64,000 nucleotides of DNA, taken from contig NZ_JABWDU010000003.1 of the NCBI RefSeq assembly GCF_013371465.1, forward strand, positions 1,054,001 to 1,118,000, in the 5' to 3' direction. The stretch comes from Ensifer oleiphilus (lineage in GTDB: Bacteria; Pseudomonadota; Alphaproteobacteria; Rhizobiales; Rhizobiaceae). Positions within the stretch are counted from its first letter, which is position 1. The number at the start of each line of letters is the position of its first letter. Both the position numbers and the translations under genes were made by a program. Below the pieces are notes generated by a model. The model searched no databases. It was not told the DNA's origin and saw only the letters and a program-made list of their open reading frames with translations. This document shows, piece after piece, positions 1-8,512 of this stretch.

Positions 1-504
1 CCCTCCATGCCGCACGGGTTGACGCTGACCCGCGAGAAGACCGGCAAGAAGGAATGGCTCGGCGCCACCTTCTCCGACGTGGCAATCGAAGCAGGCGACG
101 TCTTCTCGCGCCCGACCGCCGGCGGTGGCGGCTTCGGTGACCCGCTGGAGCGCGATCCGCAGCGGGTTCTTGTTGACGTCATGGACGATTACGTCTCGGT
201 CGAGAGGGCGGCAAAAGACTACGGCGTCGTCATCAACCCTGTCGATCCGGAAATCTGCGCCTACGAGATCGATGCGGCGGCGACAACCGAACTGCGGCGA
301 CAGATCAGAGCTGATCGCCGGGGGTGGCTGGAGACGGATCCGGCCGAGATCTCTGCGCGGTTCAAGGCGGGCGAGATCGACGCGCTCGATGCGGTGCGCC
401 ACCACGCCGTCATCCTCGACTGGGACACCGGCGATCCGCTGCCCGTCTCCACCGAACAGTTTCGCGACATGTATCGCAAGCGCTCGGCGGCTGGCTGGCA
501 ATAA
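1..504 (+). CDS. Hydantoinase B/oxoprolinase family protein, C-terminal part
   Basis: The reading frame is already open at base 1, so this is the last 167 codons of a longer gene. The glycine-rich stretch GGGGFGDPLERDP (about residues 40-52 of the visible part), followed by a D..DGYVS-like segment and an A..YGVV segment, is the usual C-terminal signature of the HyuB / N-methylhydantoinase B / 5-oxoprolinase B family. Members act with an ATP-binding A subunit in ATP-dependent opening of hydantoin or 5-oxoproline rings in the cytoplasm; the substrate cannot be told from this end. The partner A subunit and regulator would lie to the left of the window. An acetyltransferase and an aminotransferase follow on the same strand, so the three may form one amide/amine catabolic operon (inference). 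Confidence 0.85.
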   Translation, partial: PSMPHGLTLTREKTGKKEWLGATFSDVAIEAGDVFSRPTAGGGGFGDPLERDPQRVLVDVMDDYVSVERAAKDYGVVINPVDPEICAYEIDAAATTELRRQIRADRRGWLETDPAEISARFKAGEIDALDAVRHHAVILDWDTGDPLPVSTEQFRDMYRKRSAAGWQ

Positions 505-558
505 GAAGGGCATGCTTGGTGGGTGGGCGGTGCGTCCACCCGAAAACGGGAGAACGGC

Positions 559-1002
559 ATGGCAGGTGTTACGATCGTCGCGGCCACGGAGGCCGACAGG
601 TCCGCATGGAACGAACTCCACGCGGGATTTGCCGCCTTCTATGGCGTCGACCAGACCGATGAGATGCGGGATCGGGTCTGGGGCTGGATCCGCGAGGGTG
701 CACTCGAATGCCGGCTGGCGCTCGATGGCTCCGGCCGCCCGATTGGCCTGACCCACTTTCGCGAATACATCCGGCCGCTGATGGCCGCGCGGGGCGGCTT
801 TCTCGACGACCTCTTCGTTACGCCCGAAGCCCGCGGGTACGGCGCAGCACCTGCTTTGATCCGGTCCGTTGCCGACATCGGACGAGAGCGTGGCTGGTCG
901 GTCCTCCGCTGGATCACGCGCGACAACAATTATCGCGCACGGGGGCTCTACGATCAGCTGGCCACCAGAACGGATTGGCTGACTTATGATATTGCCCTGT
1001 AA
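559..1002 (+). CDS. GNAT family N-acetyltransferase
   Basis: This 147-aa protein has the GNAT fold pattern: a beta strand with acidic residues (FLDDLFVTPEARGYG, about 80-94) leading into the acetyl-CoA pyrophosphate loop, here RGYGAAP, then an amphipathic helix and a late segment with N..ARGLYDQL typical of the C-terminal GNAT motif. It would move an acetyl group from acetyl-CoA to an amine; the acceptor is unknown. The start at 559 was chosen over an upstream ATG at 523 because GGGAGA sits about 7 nt before it. It lies 54 nt after the hydantoinase-B-like gene and 22 nt before the aminotransferase, which suggests co-transcription and possible action on an amino intermediate. Confidence 0.85.
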   Translation: MAGVTIVAATEADRSAWNELHAGFAAFYGVDQTDEMRDRVWGWIREGALECRLALDGSGRPIGLTHFREYIRPLMAARGGFLDDLFVTPEARGYGAAPALIRSVADIGRERGWSVLRWITRDNNYRARGLYDQLATRTDWLTYDIAL

Positions 1003-1024
1003 CGCATCGAAACGGGAGACGCCG

Positions 1025-2380
1025 ATGACCGCACAGCCCAATTCCACCGAAGCGCGGGACATGGCCTACCATCTCCATTCCTACACCAACCCGCGCAAAC
1101 TGGAACGGGAAGGGCCGCTGATCATCGACCGCGGTGAAGGCATTCACGTCTTCGACAACAGCGGCAAGCGCTACATTGAAGGTATGGCCGGGCTCTGGAG
1201 CGTGGCGGTTGGCTTCGGCGAAAAGCGGCTGGTCGAGGTGGCGCGCAGGCAGATGGCAAGGCTGCCCTATTACCACACCTTCTCGCAGAAATCGCATGGA
1301 CCGGTGGCGGATCTGGCCGAGAAGCTGGTCGGCATGGCGCCGGTTCCGATGTCGAAGGTCTATTTCGCCAACTCCGGGTCCGAGGCCAACGACACCGCGA
1401 TCAAATTGGTCTGGTATCGCTCCAACGCCCTTGGAAAGCCGGAAAAGAAGAAGATCATTTCGCGCATCAAGGGCTATCACGGTGTGACGGCGCTGAGCGC
1501 CAGCCTGACGGGTCTGCCCAACAATCATCGCTCCTTCGACCTGCCGTTTGCCAACATCCTGCACACGACCTGCCCGCATTATCGCACTGGAGCCGAACCC
1601 GGTCAGGACGAGCTTGCCTTTTCGCGCTGCTGCGCAGAGGAACTCGAAGCGCTCATCCTCGAGGAAGGGCCCGAGACGATCGCCGCCTTCATCGGCGAGC
1701 CGGTCATGGGGGCCGGCGGCGTCATCGTTCCGCCGGAGGGCTATTGGGAGGCGATCCAGGACGTGCTGCGCAAATACGACATCCTGCTGATCGCGGACGA
1801 GGTGATTTGCGGCTTCGGGCGCACCGGCCACATGTTCGGGTCGCAGACCTTCAGCATTCGCCCTGATATCATGACACTTTCCAAACAGCTGTCGTCGTCC
1901 TACCAGCCGATTGCGGCGCTCATGATCAACGACAGTGTCTACGATCCGATCGCCAATGAGGCCGACCGGATCGGCGCGATCGGGCACGGATTTACCGCGA
2001 GCGGCCATCCGGTCGCCGCTGCCGTATCGCTCGAAAATCTCGCGATCATCGAAGAGAAGGATCTGGTCGGCAACGTCCGCCGTCTTGCGCCGCATTTCCT
2101 TAGCCGGCTCAATGCGCTGGAGCGCCATCCGCTTGCCGTCGAGGCGCGGGGTATCGGGCTTATCGGTGCGCTTGAGCTTGAGGCGGCGGATGGTGCGGCC
2201 GCTGGCGCAACCGGCGCGCGGGCGGCAGCGATCCTGCAGAAGAACGGCCTGATCTGCCGCAACATCGGCGATTCCATCGCCTTCTGCCCGCCGATGATCA
2301 TAGCGGCGGCCGAGATCGATGAGATGTTCGATATCGTCGAGGCGAGCCTTGGCGAACTTGGTCGCGCGCCCCCCGCGTAA
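1025..2380 (+). CDS. Class III (omega) aminotransferase, PLP-dependent
   Basis: This 451-aa protein carries class III aminotransferase hallmarks: NSGSEANDTAIK (cofactor phosphate region), YHGVT, the ADEVICGFGRTG motif whose Asp contacts the PLP ring nitrogen, and TLSKQL with Lys287 as the expected Schiff-base lysine. Family members transfer an amino group from an omega-amine or amino acid (putrescine, beta-alanine, GABA and others) to pyruvate or 2-oxoglutarate in the cytoplasm. The N-terminus (MAYHLHSYTNP...) resembles the pyruvate-dependent omega-transaminase subgroup. The start at 1025 has GGGAG just upstream; an ATG at 986 lies inside the preceding gene. It is the third gene of the + strand run beginning before base 1. 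The exact substrate is not determinable here. Confidence 0.9.
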   Translation: MTAQPNSTEARDMAYHLHSYTNPRKLEREGPLIIDRGEGIHVFDNSGKRYIEGMAGLWSVAVGFGEKRLVEVARRQMARLPYYHTFSQKSHGPVADLAEKLVGMAPVPMSKVYFANSGSEANDTAIKLVWYRSNALGKPEKKKIISRIKGYHGVTALSASLTGLPNNHRSFDLPFANILHTTCPHYRTGAEPGQDELAFSRCCAEELEALILEEGPETIAAFIGEPVMGAGGVIVPPEGYWEAIQDVLRKYDILLIADEVICGFGRTGHMFGSQTFSIRPDIMTLSKQLSSSYQPIAALMINDSVYDPIANEADRIGAIGHGFTASGHPVAAAVSLENLAIIEEKDLVGNVRRLAPHFLSRLNALERHPLAVEARGIGLIGALELEAADGAAAGATGARAAAILQKNGLICRNIGDSIAFCPPMIIAAAEIDEMFDIVEASLGELGRAPPA

Positions 2381-2565
2381 CGGCCCGCCTGTGGGCCCGC
2401 ATCTGGGCGTCGGCTCCCAGGCGAGAAGACTGCCAAACTTTCATCGAAGGAAGATCCTCGCTGGCGACGGTTGACGTTCGCCGGCGCATCTTCTGTGCGG
2501 TTGCGGACCTATCCCTGCTTGTTGCTGGAGGACGCCGATTGACAGGTCTCCGATCCTGGTAATAG

Positions 2566-2592
2566 CATTAAGTCAAATTTATTGACTTAATG
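2566..2592. promoter_or_regulatory. Perfect 27-bp inverted repeat, probable operator
   Basis: CATTAAGTCAA (2566-2576) and TTGACTTAATG (2582-2592) are exact reverse complements separated by ATTTA. The AT-rich palindrome stands alone in a GC-rich gap, 32 nt upstream of a small ORF and about 135 nt upstream of the acetyltransferase-hexosaminidase pair. The right arm contains TTGACT, which could serve as a -35 box. A repressor dimer site is the simplest reading; the regulator is not encoded next to it. A ROK- or LacI-type sugar regulator would fit an amino-sugar operon, but that is inference. Confidence 0.6.
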
Positions 2593-2623
2593 GTGTGCCA
2601 TCAGGACTTGAGGAGAGTTCGTC

Positions 2624-2758
2624 ATGTCGGCAGACAAGGAGGTTCGGTTGCCATGCCTGGACATCCCCAGGCTGCTGGCCGGCATCCGGTGCGCGCCAGC
2701 CTCTTTCCAACGTCGCAGGGTTCTCAATGGATTATCTCGTCAATCTATCTCTACTTAG
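2624..2758 (+). CDS. Possible 44-aa leader or remnant ORF
   Basis: An ATG at 2624 is preceded by TTGAGGAGAG (2609-2618), one of the best Shine-Dalgarno matches in this part of the window, and opens a 44-codon frame ending TAG at 2756-2758. The peptide is not recognised. Its end overlaps the start of the following acetyltransferase (2727) in another frame, an arrangement seen in translational coupling, but it could equally be the beginning of a gene lost by deletion. The long extended frame upstream of 2727 in the acetyltransferase frame has no such ribosome binding site. Confidence 0.35.
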   Translation: MSADKEVRLPCLDIPRLLAGIRCAPASFQRRRVLNGLSRQSIST

Positions 2759-3203
2759 ACCAAGGCCGGAACTCGACCAGCGGATGGATGCGGCCGGGGT
2801 GACGATCCGGCGCGCCTTGGCGCCGGAGTTCGAACTGGTGACCGCGTGGGTCAGGCAAAAATTCGGTGCGGGCTGGGCCGGCGAGACCGCCGTCGCGTTC
2901 GCGCGTCAGCCTCCGACCTGCTTTCTCGCCACGCGAAACGGAGATCTTGTCGGCTTTGCCTGCCACGAGTCGATCGCGCGTGGGTTCTTCGGCCCGACCG
3001 GCGTCGATGAAACGGCACGCGGGGAAGGCATTGGGCATGCGCTGCTCCTTGCCTCATTGCTCGATTTGAAGACGATGGGGTACGCCTATGCCATCATCGG
3101 CGATGTCGGGCCGTCGGAGTTCTACGAGAAGACCGTCGCTGCGATGCCGATCCCCAATTCCGCGCCGGGCATTTATGCCGGCATGCTCAAGATCGACGAT
3201 TAG
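2727..3203 (+). CDS. GNAT family acetyltransferase next to the GH20 gene
   Basis: The 158-aa protein shows GNAT features: VTIRRALAPEFE at the N-terminus, FGPTGVDETARGEGIGHALLLASL as the acetyl-CoA loop and helix (the R-G-E-G-I-G run replaces the classical Q/RxxGxG/A), and YAYAIIGDVGPSEFYEKT, where the Tyr is the usual general acid position. ATG 2727 was chosen because CGCAGGG lies 6-12 nt before it and the preceding 44 codons of the open frame look non-coding. Only 17 nt separate it from the hexosaminidase, so the two are probably co-transcribed. An amino-sugar acceptor such as glucosamine is suggested by context only. Confidence 0.8.
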   Translation: MDYLVNLSLLRPRPELDQRMDAAGVTIRRALAPEFELVTAWVRQKFGAGWAGETAVAFARQPPTCFLATRNGDLVGFACHESIARGFFGPTGVDETARGEGIGHALLLASLLDLKTMGYAYAIIGDVGPSEFYEKTVAAMPIPNSAPGIYAGMLKIDD

Positions 3204-3220
3204 CCCTGCTGGAGATGATG

Positions 3221-5245
3221 ATGACGATCGCTACCAAACCGCAATTTCGGCTGGAAACACTCTGGACGCCGGCAAAGACGGATACCCAAGCGGTTTACGC
3301 GCTGACATTGACGAACGCCTCCGATCGCCCGCTTAGGGATTTTCGGCTCTGCGTTTCCGGGCCTGCCCGCATCGACCCGGCTGCCGTCGTCGAAGGCGGG
3401 ACATTGCTGAGCCGGCTTTCCAACCACTCCGAGTTCGCGCCGCCGGCCGACCTGGTGCTTCAGCCGGGAAGTACGTGGACCGTCAAGGCACATGGCATGA
3501 GCTTCGCGCCGCAGCACTGGACCGATGGCGCCAATTCCGCCTATCTCGTGCTTGCCGATGGCAGCACGGCGCCGATCTCCGTCGTGCCGTCGCGCGCGCA
3601 CGGCGACAATGCCGAGCTGAAGCGCGGCGCGGTCATCTATCCCGTGCCGAAGGTCGCACCGGTCGCCGTTTCCATCGTGCCCTGGCCGCAGGAAGTATCC
3701 GTCTCCGGTCGCCTGACGCCGCCGCTTGGGCTCGATCTAACGCCGGAGGGGCCGGAGGCCGAGGCCGCAGCGCAGGTGTTCTCGGACCTCACGGCCAGCC
3801 TGTTTCCGGTCGAAGGAATTGTGCGCCCGGTCGCGGAAGGCGGCCTTCCGGCAACGCTCGCGCTCGCAGGTGACCTTGCGCAGGAAGGCTACGTCATCCG
3901 CTTTTCGCCAGCCGGCGTCGCGATAACCGGCGGCACGCGCGCCGGCCTTCTCTACGGCCTGATCACGCTCGGCCAGATCCTGCGCGGCGCACGCCTCCAC
4001 CCTGCAACGTTCCTGTTTCCGGCCGGCGGCGATATCCGGGACGAGCCGGCGCTCGGCTGGCGCGGCACCCATCTCGACGTTGCCCGCCAATTCTACAGCA
4101 CCTCAGAGGTCTCGCGGTTCCTGCGGCTGATGGCCTGGAACAAGCTCAACCGCTTCCACTGGCACCTCTCCGACGACGAGGCCTGGCGGATCGAGATCGA
4201 TGCCTATCCGGCATTGACCGAAATCGGTGCGTGGCGCGGCCATGGTCGCAAGATCCCGCCGCTGCTCGGCTCCGGCCCTGATGTCACCGGTGGCTACTAC
4301 ACCAAGGCCGCCGTCCGCGAGATCGTCGCACTTGCCGCGACCCTGGGTATCGAGGTGATGCCGGAGATCGACGTCCCCGGCCATTCCTTCGCGATGCTGC
4401 AGGCCATTCCCGAGCTGCGCGATCCCGAGGAGGCCGGCAGCTATTATTCCGTGCAGGGTTTTCCGGACAATTGCCTGAACCCGGTGCGTGAGGAAACCTA
4501 TCGCGTGCTCGAAGTCGTCTTCGACGAACTGATCGAGCTCTTCCCGTCGAAGATCATCCATGTCGGTGCCGACGAGGTGCCGCTCGGCGCCTGGTCGGGT
4601 TCGCCGCAGGCGCTTGAACGTCTGCGGACCGTCGCCGGCGACGAGATGGCGGCGGCACACGCCAAACGGCTGAACGTCGTCACCAACACCCATGGCGCCG
4701 ACGAGATCGACGGATCGGGGGCGGCCGTGCTGCAGGCGGAGTTTCTCGCCCGCGTGCAGGGGTTCCTGGCAAGCCGTGGCTGCGTCACTGGCGGCTGGCA
4801 GGAGGCCGCTCATGGCAACGTGATCGACAAGGAAAAGTCGCTGCTCTTTGGTTGGCGGACTGTCGAGGCCAATGCCGAGCTTGCCGGTGAAGGCTACGAC
4901 ATCGTCGTCTGCCCCGGGCAGGTCTACTATCTCGACATGGCCAACAGCCCGGCCTGGTCGGAGCCCGGTGGTAGCTGGGCCGGCTGGTCGGACCCGGAAA
5001 AACTCTATTTGTTCGATCCGATAGAGGGCTGGACGGAAGCGCAGAAGAAACATCTGCGCGGACTGCAATGCTGCATCTGGTCCGAGCCAATGACTGATCG
5101 CGGCGTGTTCGACCGTCTGGTGTTTCCGCGGCTGTCGGCGCTGGCCGAAACCGGCTGGACCCGTCCGGAGCGCAAGAATTTCAAACGCTTCGAGGCACTG
5201 GTCGGGCTGATGCCGGTTCTCTACGGCTTCTACTCCGAGCATTAA
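3221..5245 (+). CDS. Beta-N-acetylhexosaminidase, glycoside hydrolase family 20
   Basis: This protein of about 674 aa has a beta-rich N-terminal part (about 1-150), a GH20b-like alpha/beta domain (about 150-280), and a TIM-barrel catalytic domain. Diagnostic motifs are RGTHLDVARQFY, WNKLNRFHWHLSDDE, EIDVPGHS, and HVGADEVP, which holds the catalytic Asp451-Glu452 pair of substrate-assisted hydrolysis by GH20 enzymes. It removes terminal GlcNAc or GalNAc residues. No signal peptide is visible, so it is probably cytoplasmic and acts on imported oligosaccharides. Three ATGs occur in a row (3215, 3218, 3221); the GGAG at 3211-3214 is too close to the first, so 3221 is preferred. It follows an acetyltransferase by 17 nt. 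Confidence 0.92.
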   Translation: MTIATKPQFRLETLWTPAKTDTQAVYALTLTNASDRPLRDFRLCVSGPARIDPAAVVEGGTLLSRLSNHSEFAPPADLVLQPGSTWTVKAHGMSFAPQHWTDGANSAYLVLADGSTAPISVVPSRAHGDNAELKRGAVIYPVPKVAPVAVSIVPWPQEVSVSGRLTPPLGLDLTPEGPEAEAAAQVFSDLTASLFPVEGIVRPVAEGGLPATLALAGDLAQEGYVIRFSPAGVAITGGTRAGLLYGLITLGQILRGARLHPATFLFPAGGDIRDEPALGWRGTHLDVARQFYSTSEVSRFLRLMAWNKLNRFHWHLSDDEAWRIEIDAYPALTEIGAWRGHGRKIPPLLGSGPDVTGGYYTKAAVREIVALAATLGIEVMPEIDVPGHSFAMLQAIPELRDPEEAGSYYSVQGFPDNCLNPVREETYRVLEVVFDELIELFPSKIIHVGADEVPLGAWSGSPQALERLRTVAGDEMAAAHAKRLNVVTNTHGADEIDGSGAAVLQAEFLARVQGFLASRGCVTGGWQEAAHGNVIDKEKSLLFGWRTVEANAELAGEGYDIVVCPGQVYYLDMANSPAWSEPGGSWAGWSDPEKLYLFDPIEGWTEAQKKHLRGLQCCIWSEPMTDRGVFDRLVFPRLSALAETGWTRPERKNFKRFEALVGLMPVLYGFYSEH

Positions 5246-5288
5246 CTCGCGCAGTCGAACGGGGCATCAAGGCAATGCGATGCCTCGT

Positions 5289-5310
5289 CCCCCTTGCATT
5301 TTTGAGGGGG
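5289..5310 (+). other. Short G/C hairpin upstream of the ABC-F gene
   Basis: CCCCCT (5289-5294) and AGGGGG (5305-5310) can pair around a T-rich 10-nt loop in the 144-bp gap after the hexosaminidase stop. No T run follows on the + strand, so it is not a clear terminator. It lies about 80 nt before the ABC-F start and may be part of its leader. Confidence 0.25.
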
Positions 5311-5389
5311 CAGACGCCGCGAATCAACGTTTGCGGCGCGGCCGTCACCCGTGACATAAGGGCGCCGCAACGTTTCGGGCCCCCAAATT

Positions 5390-7012
5390 ATGATTCGTAT
5401 CGAGAATATCAGCAAGCAGCTCAGCCACCGGATCCTCTTCATCGAGGCATCCGCCGCCCTCAACAAGGGCGAGAAGGTCGGTCTCGTCGGCCCCAACGGC
5501 GCGGGCAAGACGTCTCTCTTCCGGATGATCACGGGCGAAGAGGTGCCGGACGAAGGCCAGGTCGCCGTCGATAAGGGCGTAACGATCGGTTACTTCAACC
5601 AGGATGTCGGCGAGATGTCGGGCGGCAGCGCCGTGGCCGAGGTGATGAACGGTGCCGGGCCGGTCAGCACCGTTGCCGCCGAACTGCACGAACTTGAAGC
5701 GGCCATGGTCGATCCGGATCGTTTGGACGAGATGGACGCGATCATCGAGCGCTACGGCGAGGTGCAGGCACGCTACGAAGAACTCGACGGTTATGCGCTC
5801 GAAGGCCGCGCGCGCGAAGTCCTGGCGGGCCTCAGCTTCTCCCAGGAGATGATGGACGGCGACGTGGGCGCGCTTTCGGGCGGCTGGAAGATGCGCGTCG
5901 CGCTCGCCCGCATCCTTTTGATGCGCCCTGACGTGATGCTGCTCGACGAACCGAGCAACCATCTGGATCTCGAAAGCCTGATCTGGCTCGAGGCCTTCCT
6001 CAAGGGCTACGAAGGTGCGCTGCTGATGACCTCGCACGACCGCGAGTTCATGAACCGGATCATCACCAAGGTGGTCGAGATCGACGGTGGTCAGCTCAAC
6101 AGCTATTCCGGCGACTATGCCTTCTACGAGCAGCAGCGGGCGCAGAACGAAAAGCACCAGCTGGCGCAGTTCGAACGCCAGCAGGCGATGCTCGCCAAGG
6201 AAATCAAGTTCATCGAGCGCTTCAAGGCGCGCGCCTCACACGCAGCCCAGGTGCAGAGCCGGGTAAAGAAGCTCGACAAGATCGATCGGGTCGAGCCGCC
6301 CAAGCGCCGGCAAGCCGTGTCGTTCGAATTCCGCCCGGCGCCGCGCTCGGGTGAAGACGTCATCAACATCAAGAACGTGCACAAGAAGTACGGCGAGCGC
6401 AGCATCTATGAAGGCCTCGACTTCATGGTGCGCCGCCGCGAGCGCTGGTGCATCATGGGCATCAACGGCGCCGGCAAGTCCACGCTGTTGAAGCTGGTGA
6501 CGGGTTCGACGGATCCGGACGAGGGCAGCGTCGCGCTCGGTGCCAGCGTGAAGATGGGCTACTTCGCCCAGCACGCCATGGACCTGCTCGATGGCGAGCG
6601 CACGGTGTTCCAGTCGCTGGAAGACGCCTTCCCGCAGGCAGGCCAAGGGCCGCTCCGCGCGCTTGCGGGCTGCTTCGGCTTTTCCGGCGACGACGTCGAG
6701 AAGCGCTGCCGGGTGCTTTCGGGCGGCGAGAAGGCACGGCTGGTCATGGCGATGATGCTGTTCGACCCGCCGAACCTGCTGGTGCTCGACGAGCCCACCA
6801 ACCACCTTGACCTCGACACCAAGGAAATGCTGATCAAGGCGCTGGAACAGTATGAGGGCACGATGCTGTTCGTCTCGCACGACCGCCATTTCCTGGCGGC
6901 GCTGTCCAATCGCGTGCTGGAGCTGACGCCCGACGGCGTGCACCAGTATGGCGGCGGCTATACTGAATATGTGGCCCGCACCGGCCAGGAAGCGCCGGGC
7001 CTGCGCAGCTGA
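5390..7012 (+). CDS. ABC-F family ATPase (translation factor type)
   Basis: The 540-aa protein has two ABC cassettes and no membrane segments. Walker A motifs are GPNGAGKT (34-41) and GINGAGKS (about 353-360); signature motifs are LSGGW and LSGGE; Walker B regions are MLLDEPSNHLDL and LVLDEPTNHLDL. Between the cassettes lies a charged linker (about 240-310, rich in Q, E, K and R), the ribosome-contacting arm of ABC-F proteins. Family members (EttA, Uup, YbiT, YheS) bind the ribosomal E site and rescue or tune translation; some give antibiotic resistance. The first signature has W in place of the usual Q/E. It is monocistronic, with a hairpin before it and a strong terminator after it. Confidence 0.92.
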   Translation: MIRIENISKQLSHRILFIEASAALNKGEKVGLVGPNGAGKTSLFRMITGEEVPDEGQVAVDKGVTIGYFNQDVGEMSGGSAVAEVMNGAGPVSTVAAELHELEAAMVDPDRLDEMDAIIERYGEVQARYEELDGYALEGRAREVLAGLSFSQEMMDGDVGALSGGWKMRVALARILLMRPDVMLLDEPSNHLDLESLIWLEAFLKGYEGALLMTSHDREFMNRIITKVVEIDGGQLNSYSGDYAFYEQQRAQNEKHQLAQFERQQAMLAKEIKFIERFKARASHAAQVQSRVKKLDKIDRVEPPKRRQAVSFEFRPAPRSGEDVINIKNVHKKYGERSIYEGLDFMVRRRERWCIMGINGAGKSTLLKLVTGSTDPDEGSVALGASVKMGYFAQHAMDLLDGERTVFQSLEDAFPQAGQGPLRALAGCFGFSGDDVEKRCRVLSGGEKARLVMAMMLFDPPNLLVLDEPTNHLDLDTKEMLIKALEQYEGTMLFVSHDRHFLAALSNRVLELTPDGVHQYGGGYTEYVARTGQEAPGLRS

Positions 7013-7021
7013 TTTCGATCC

Positions 7022-7095
7022 GTCGCGGTCTTGCCGCGACAGTAATCCTAGACGACAGGGGCCGAAGCGCGTTGTGTGCTTCGGCCCTTTCTTTG
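7022..7095 (+). terminator. Rho-independent terminator after the ABC-F gene
   Basis: GGGCCGAAGC (7059-7068) pairs perfectly with GCTTCGGCCC (7078-7087) around a 9-nt loop and is followed by TTTCTTTG. A second perfect 7-bp hairpin, GTCGCGG/CCGCGAC, lies just before it at 7022-7040. The structure sits 47 nt after the ABC-F stop and separates it from the convergent peptidase gene. Confidence 0.85.
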
Positions 7096-7142
7096 TTGAT
7101 GACCTTATCTCGAAACCGTTGCGACGGTTCGGATGGCCGGCG

Positions 7143-8375
7143 TCAGGCGCGCTCTTCCCAGACTTTTGCCAGCTCGACCAGTGTCTTGACGGCCCGTTCC
7201 ATGTCCTGCCGGCTCACCCATTCCAGCGGCGAGTGGAAGGCATGGCCGCCAGCAAAGATGTTGGGGCAGGGCAGACCCATGAACGACAGGCGCGAGCCGT
7301 CGGTGCCGCCGCGAATGCTGCCGCGCACCGGCGTCATGCCGGCGCGACGCACTGCCTCGAGCGCATTGTCGGTAATCTCCGGGTTGCGGGAGAGGATCGA
7401 CTTCATGTTGCGATACTGCTGCTTGACCTCGAAGGTGTAGGACGAGCCCGGATAGGCGGTGATCACTTGCTTCACGATGCCTTCGATCAGTGCCTCCTTG
7501 GTCGCAAGGCCCTCGTCCTCGAAATCGCGCACGATCAGGCTGAGACTGGCCTTTTCCATCGTTCCGGTGACGCCGGTCGGGTGAATGAACCCTTCGCGGC
7601 CCTCGGTGCTCTCAGGGGCGATGTCCTTCGGCAGGCGGTCGATGATGGCACCGGCGATCTTGATGGCGTTTTCCATCTTGCCCTTGGCAAAGCCCGGATG
7701 GATGGCAACGCCCGATATGGTGATCTCGACGCCGTCGGCGGAGAAGGTCTCATCCTCAATATGGCCGGCGGTCTCACCGTCGATGGTGTAGCCGAACTGG
7801 GCGCCGAGCTTCTTCAGGTCGACCTTGTCGGCGCCGCGGCCGACTTCCTCGTCGGGCGTGAAGAGGATGCGGATGGTGCCGTGCTTGATATCCGGATTGG
7901 CCATCAGGACCTGGGCGGCTGCCATGATCTCGGCAACGCCGGCCTTGTCGTCCGCACCCAGAAGCGTCGTGCCGTCTGTTGTGATGATGTCGTTGCCGAT
8001 CTGGTCGAGCAGAACCGGGTGCTCGCTGACGCGAATGACCTGCTGCGGATCGCCAGTGAGCCTGATGTCACCGCCCTGGTAATTCCTGATGATCTGCGGC
8101 TTGACGTTGGTGCCGGTGAAATCGGGGGCGGTGTCCATGTGCGAGCAGAAGCAGATGACCGGAACCGGCTTGTCGACGTTCGACGGAATGGTGGCGTAGA
8201 CATAGCCGTATTCGTCGAGATGCGCGTCCGATACGCCCATTGCCAGCAGCTCTTCGACCAGCAATCGGCCGAGGGTCTTCTGCTTCTCGGTGGTGGGCGT
8301 GGTCTTCGACTTGGCATCCGATTGGGTGTCGATAACGACGTAGCGAAGGAAGCGATCGATAACAGTGTCGGTCAT
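7143..8375 (-). CDS. pepT: Peptidase T (tripeptide aminopeptidase)
   Basis: The 410-aa protein matches the M20B peptidase T family along its length. CSHMDTAPDF and GADDKAGVAEI supply metal ligands, TPDEEVGRGAD holds the catalytic Glu and a zinc-binding Glu, and the C-terminal RGGTDGSRLSFMGLPCPN with FHSPLEWVS is characteristic of PepT. It removes the N-terminal residue from tripeptides in the cytoplasm using two zinc ions. The start at 8375 (MTDTVIDRFLRYV) matches the usual PepT N-terminus; an in-frame ATG at 8426 would add 17 atypical residues. It lies downstream of an MFS gene on the same strand, with a strong hairpin between them. Confidence 0.93.
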   Translation of the reverse strand: MTDTVIDRFLRYVVIDTQSDAKSKTTPTTEKQKTLGRLLVEELLAMGVSDAHLDEYGYVYATIPSNVDKPVPVICFCSHMDTAPDFTGTNVKPQIIRNYQGGDIRLTGDPQQVIRVSEHPVLLDQIGNDIITTDGTTLLGADDKAGVAEIMAAAQVLMANPDIKHGTIRILFTPDEEVGRGADKVDLKKLGAQFGYTIDGETAGHIEDETFSADGVEITISGVAIHPGFAKGKMENAIKIAGAIIDRLPKDIAPESTEGREGFIHPTGVTGTMEKASLSLIVRDFEDEGLATKEALIEGIVKQVITAYPGSSYTFEVKQQYRNMKSILSRNPEITDNALEAVRRAGMTPVRGSIRGGTDGSRLSFMGLPCPNIFAGGHAFHSPLEWVSRQDMERAVKTLVELAKVWEERA

Positions 8376-8451
8376 GGGCAATGTGTCCAATATGTCTGCG
8401 TCAACGATAGTCTCGCTATAGCGCATCGCGGATGCCGCCGTGAATGGACTT

Positions 8452-8486
8452 TTCGCCGCGCCGACTGGTTTTGTCGACGCGGCGAA
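8452..8486 (-). terminator. Strong intergenic hairpin between MFS gene and pepT
   Basis: On the - strand, TTCGCCGCGTCGAC pairs with the opposite arm (8452-8465 against 8473-8486) over 14 bp with a single U.G wobble and a 7-nt loop. The wobble pairs only in - strand RNA, which points to a function in the transcript from the MFS gene toward pepT. There is no T tract, so it may be a weak terminator or a processing/stability element. Confidence 0.4.
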
Positions 8487-8512
8487 GAAGGACTTGCGAA
8501 GTGACGCCTGCC

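Noticed and set aside
914-2128. 404-codon - strand frame opposite the aminotransferase
   Set aside because: Antisense shadow of a gene with complete PLP-enzyme motifs.
6948-8504. 518-codon + strand open frame opposite pepT
   Set aside because: It runs through the terminator at 7059-7095 and mirrors the peptidase T codons.
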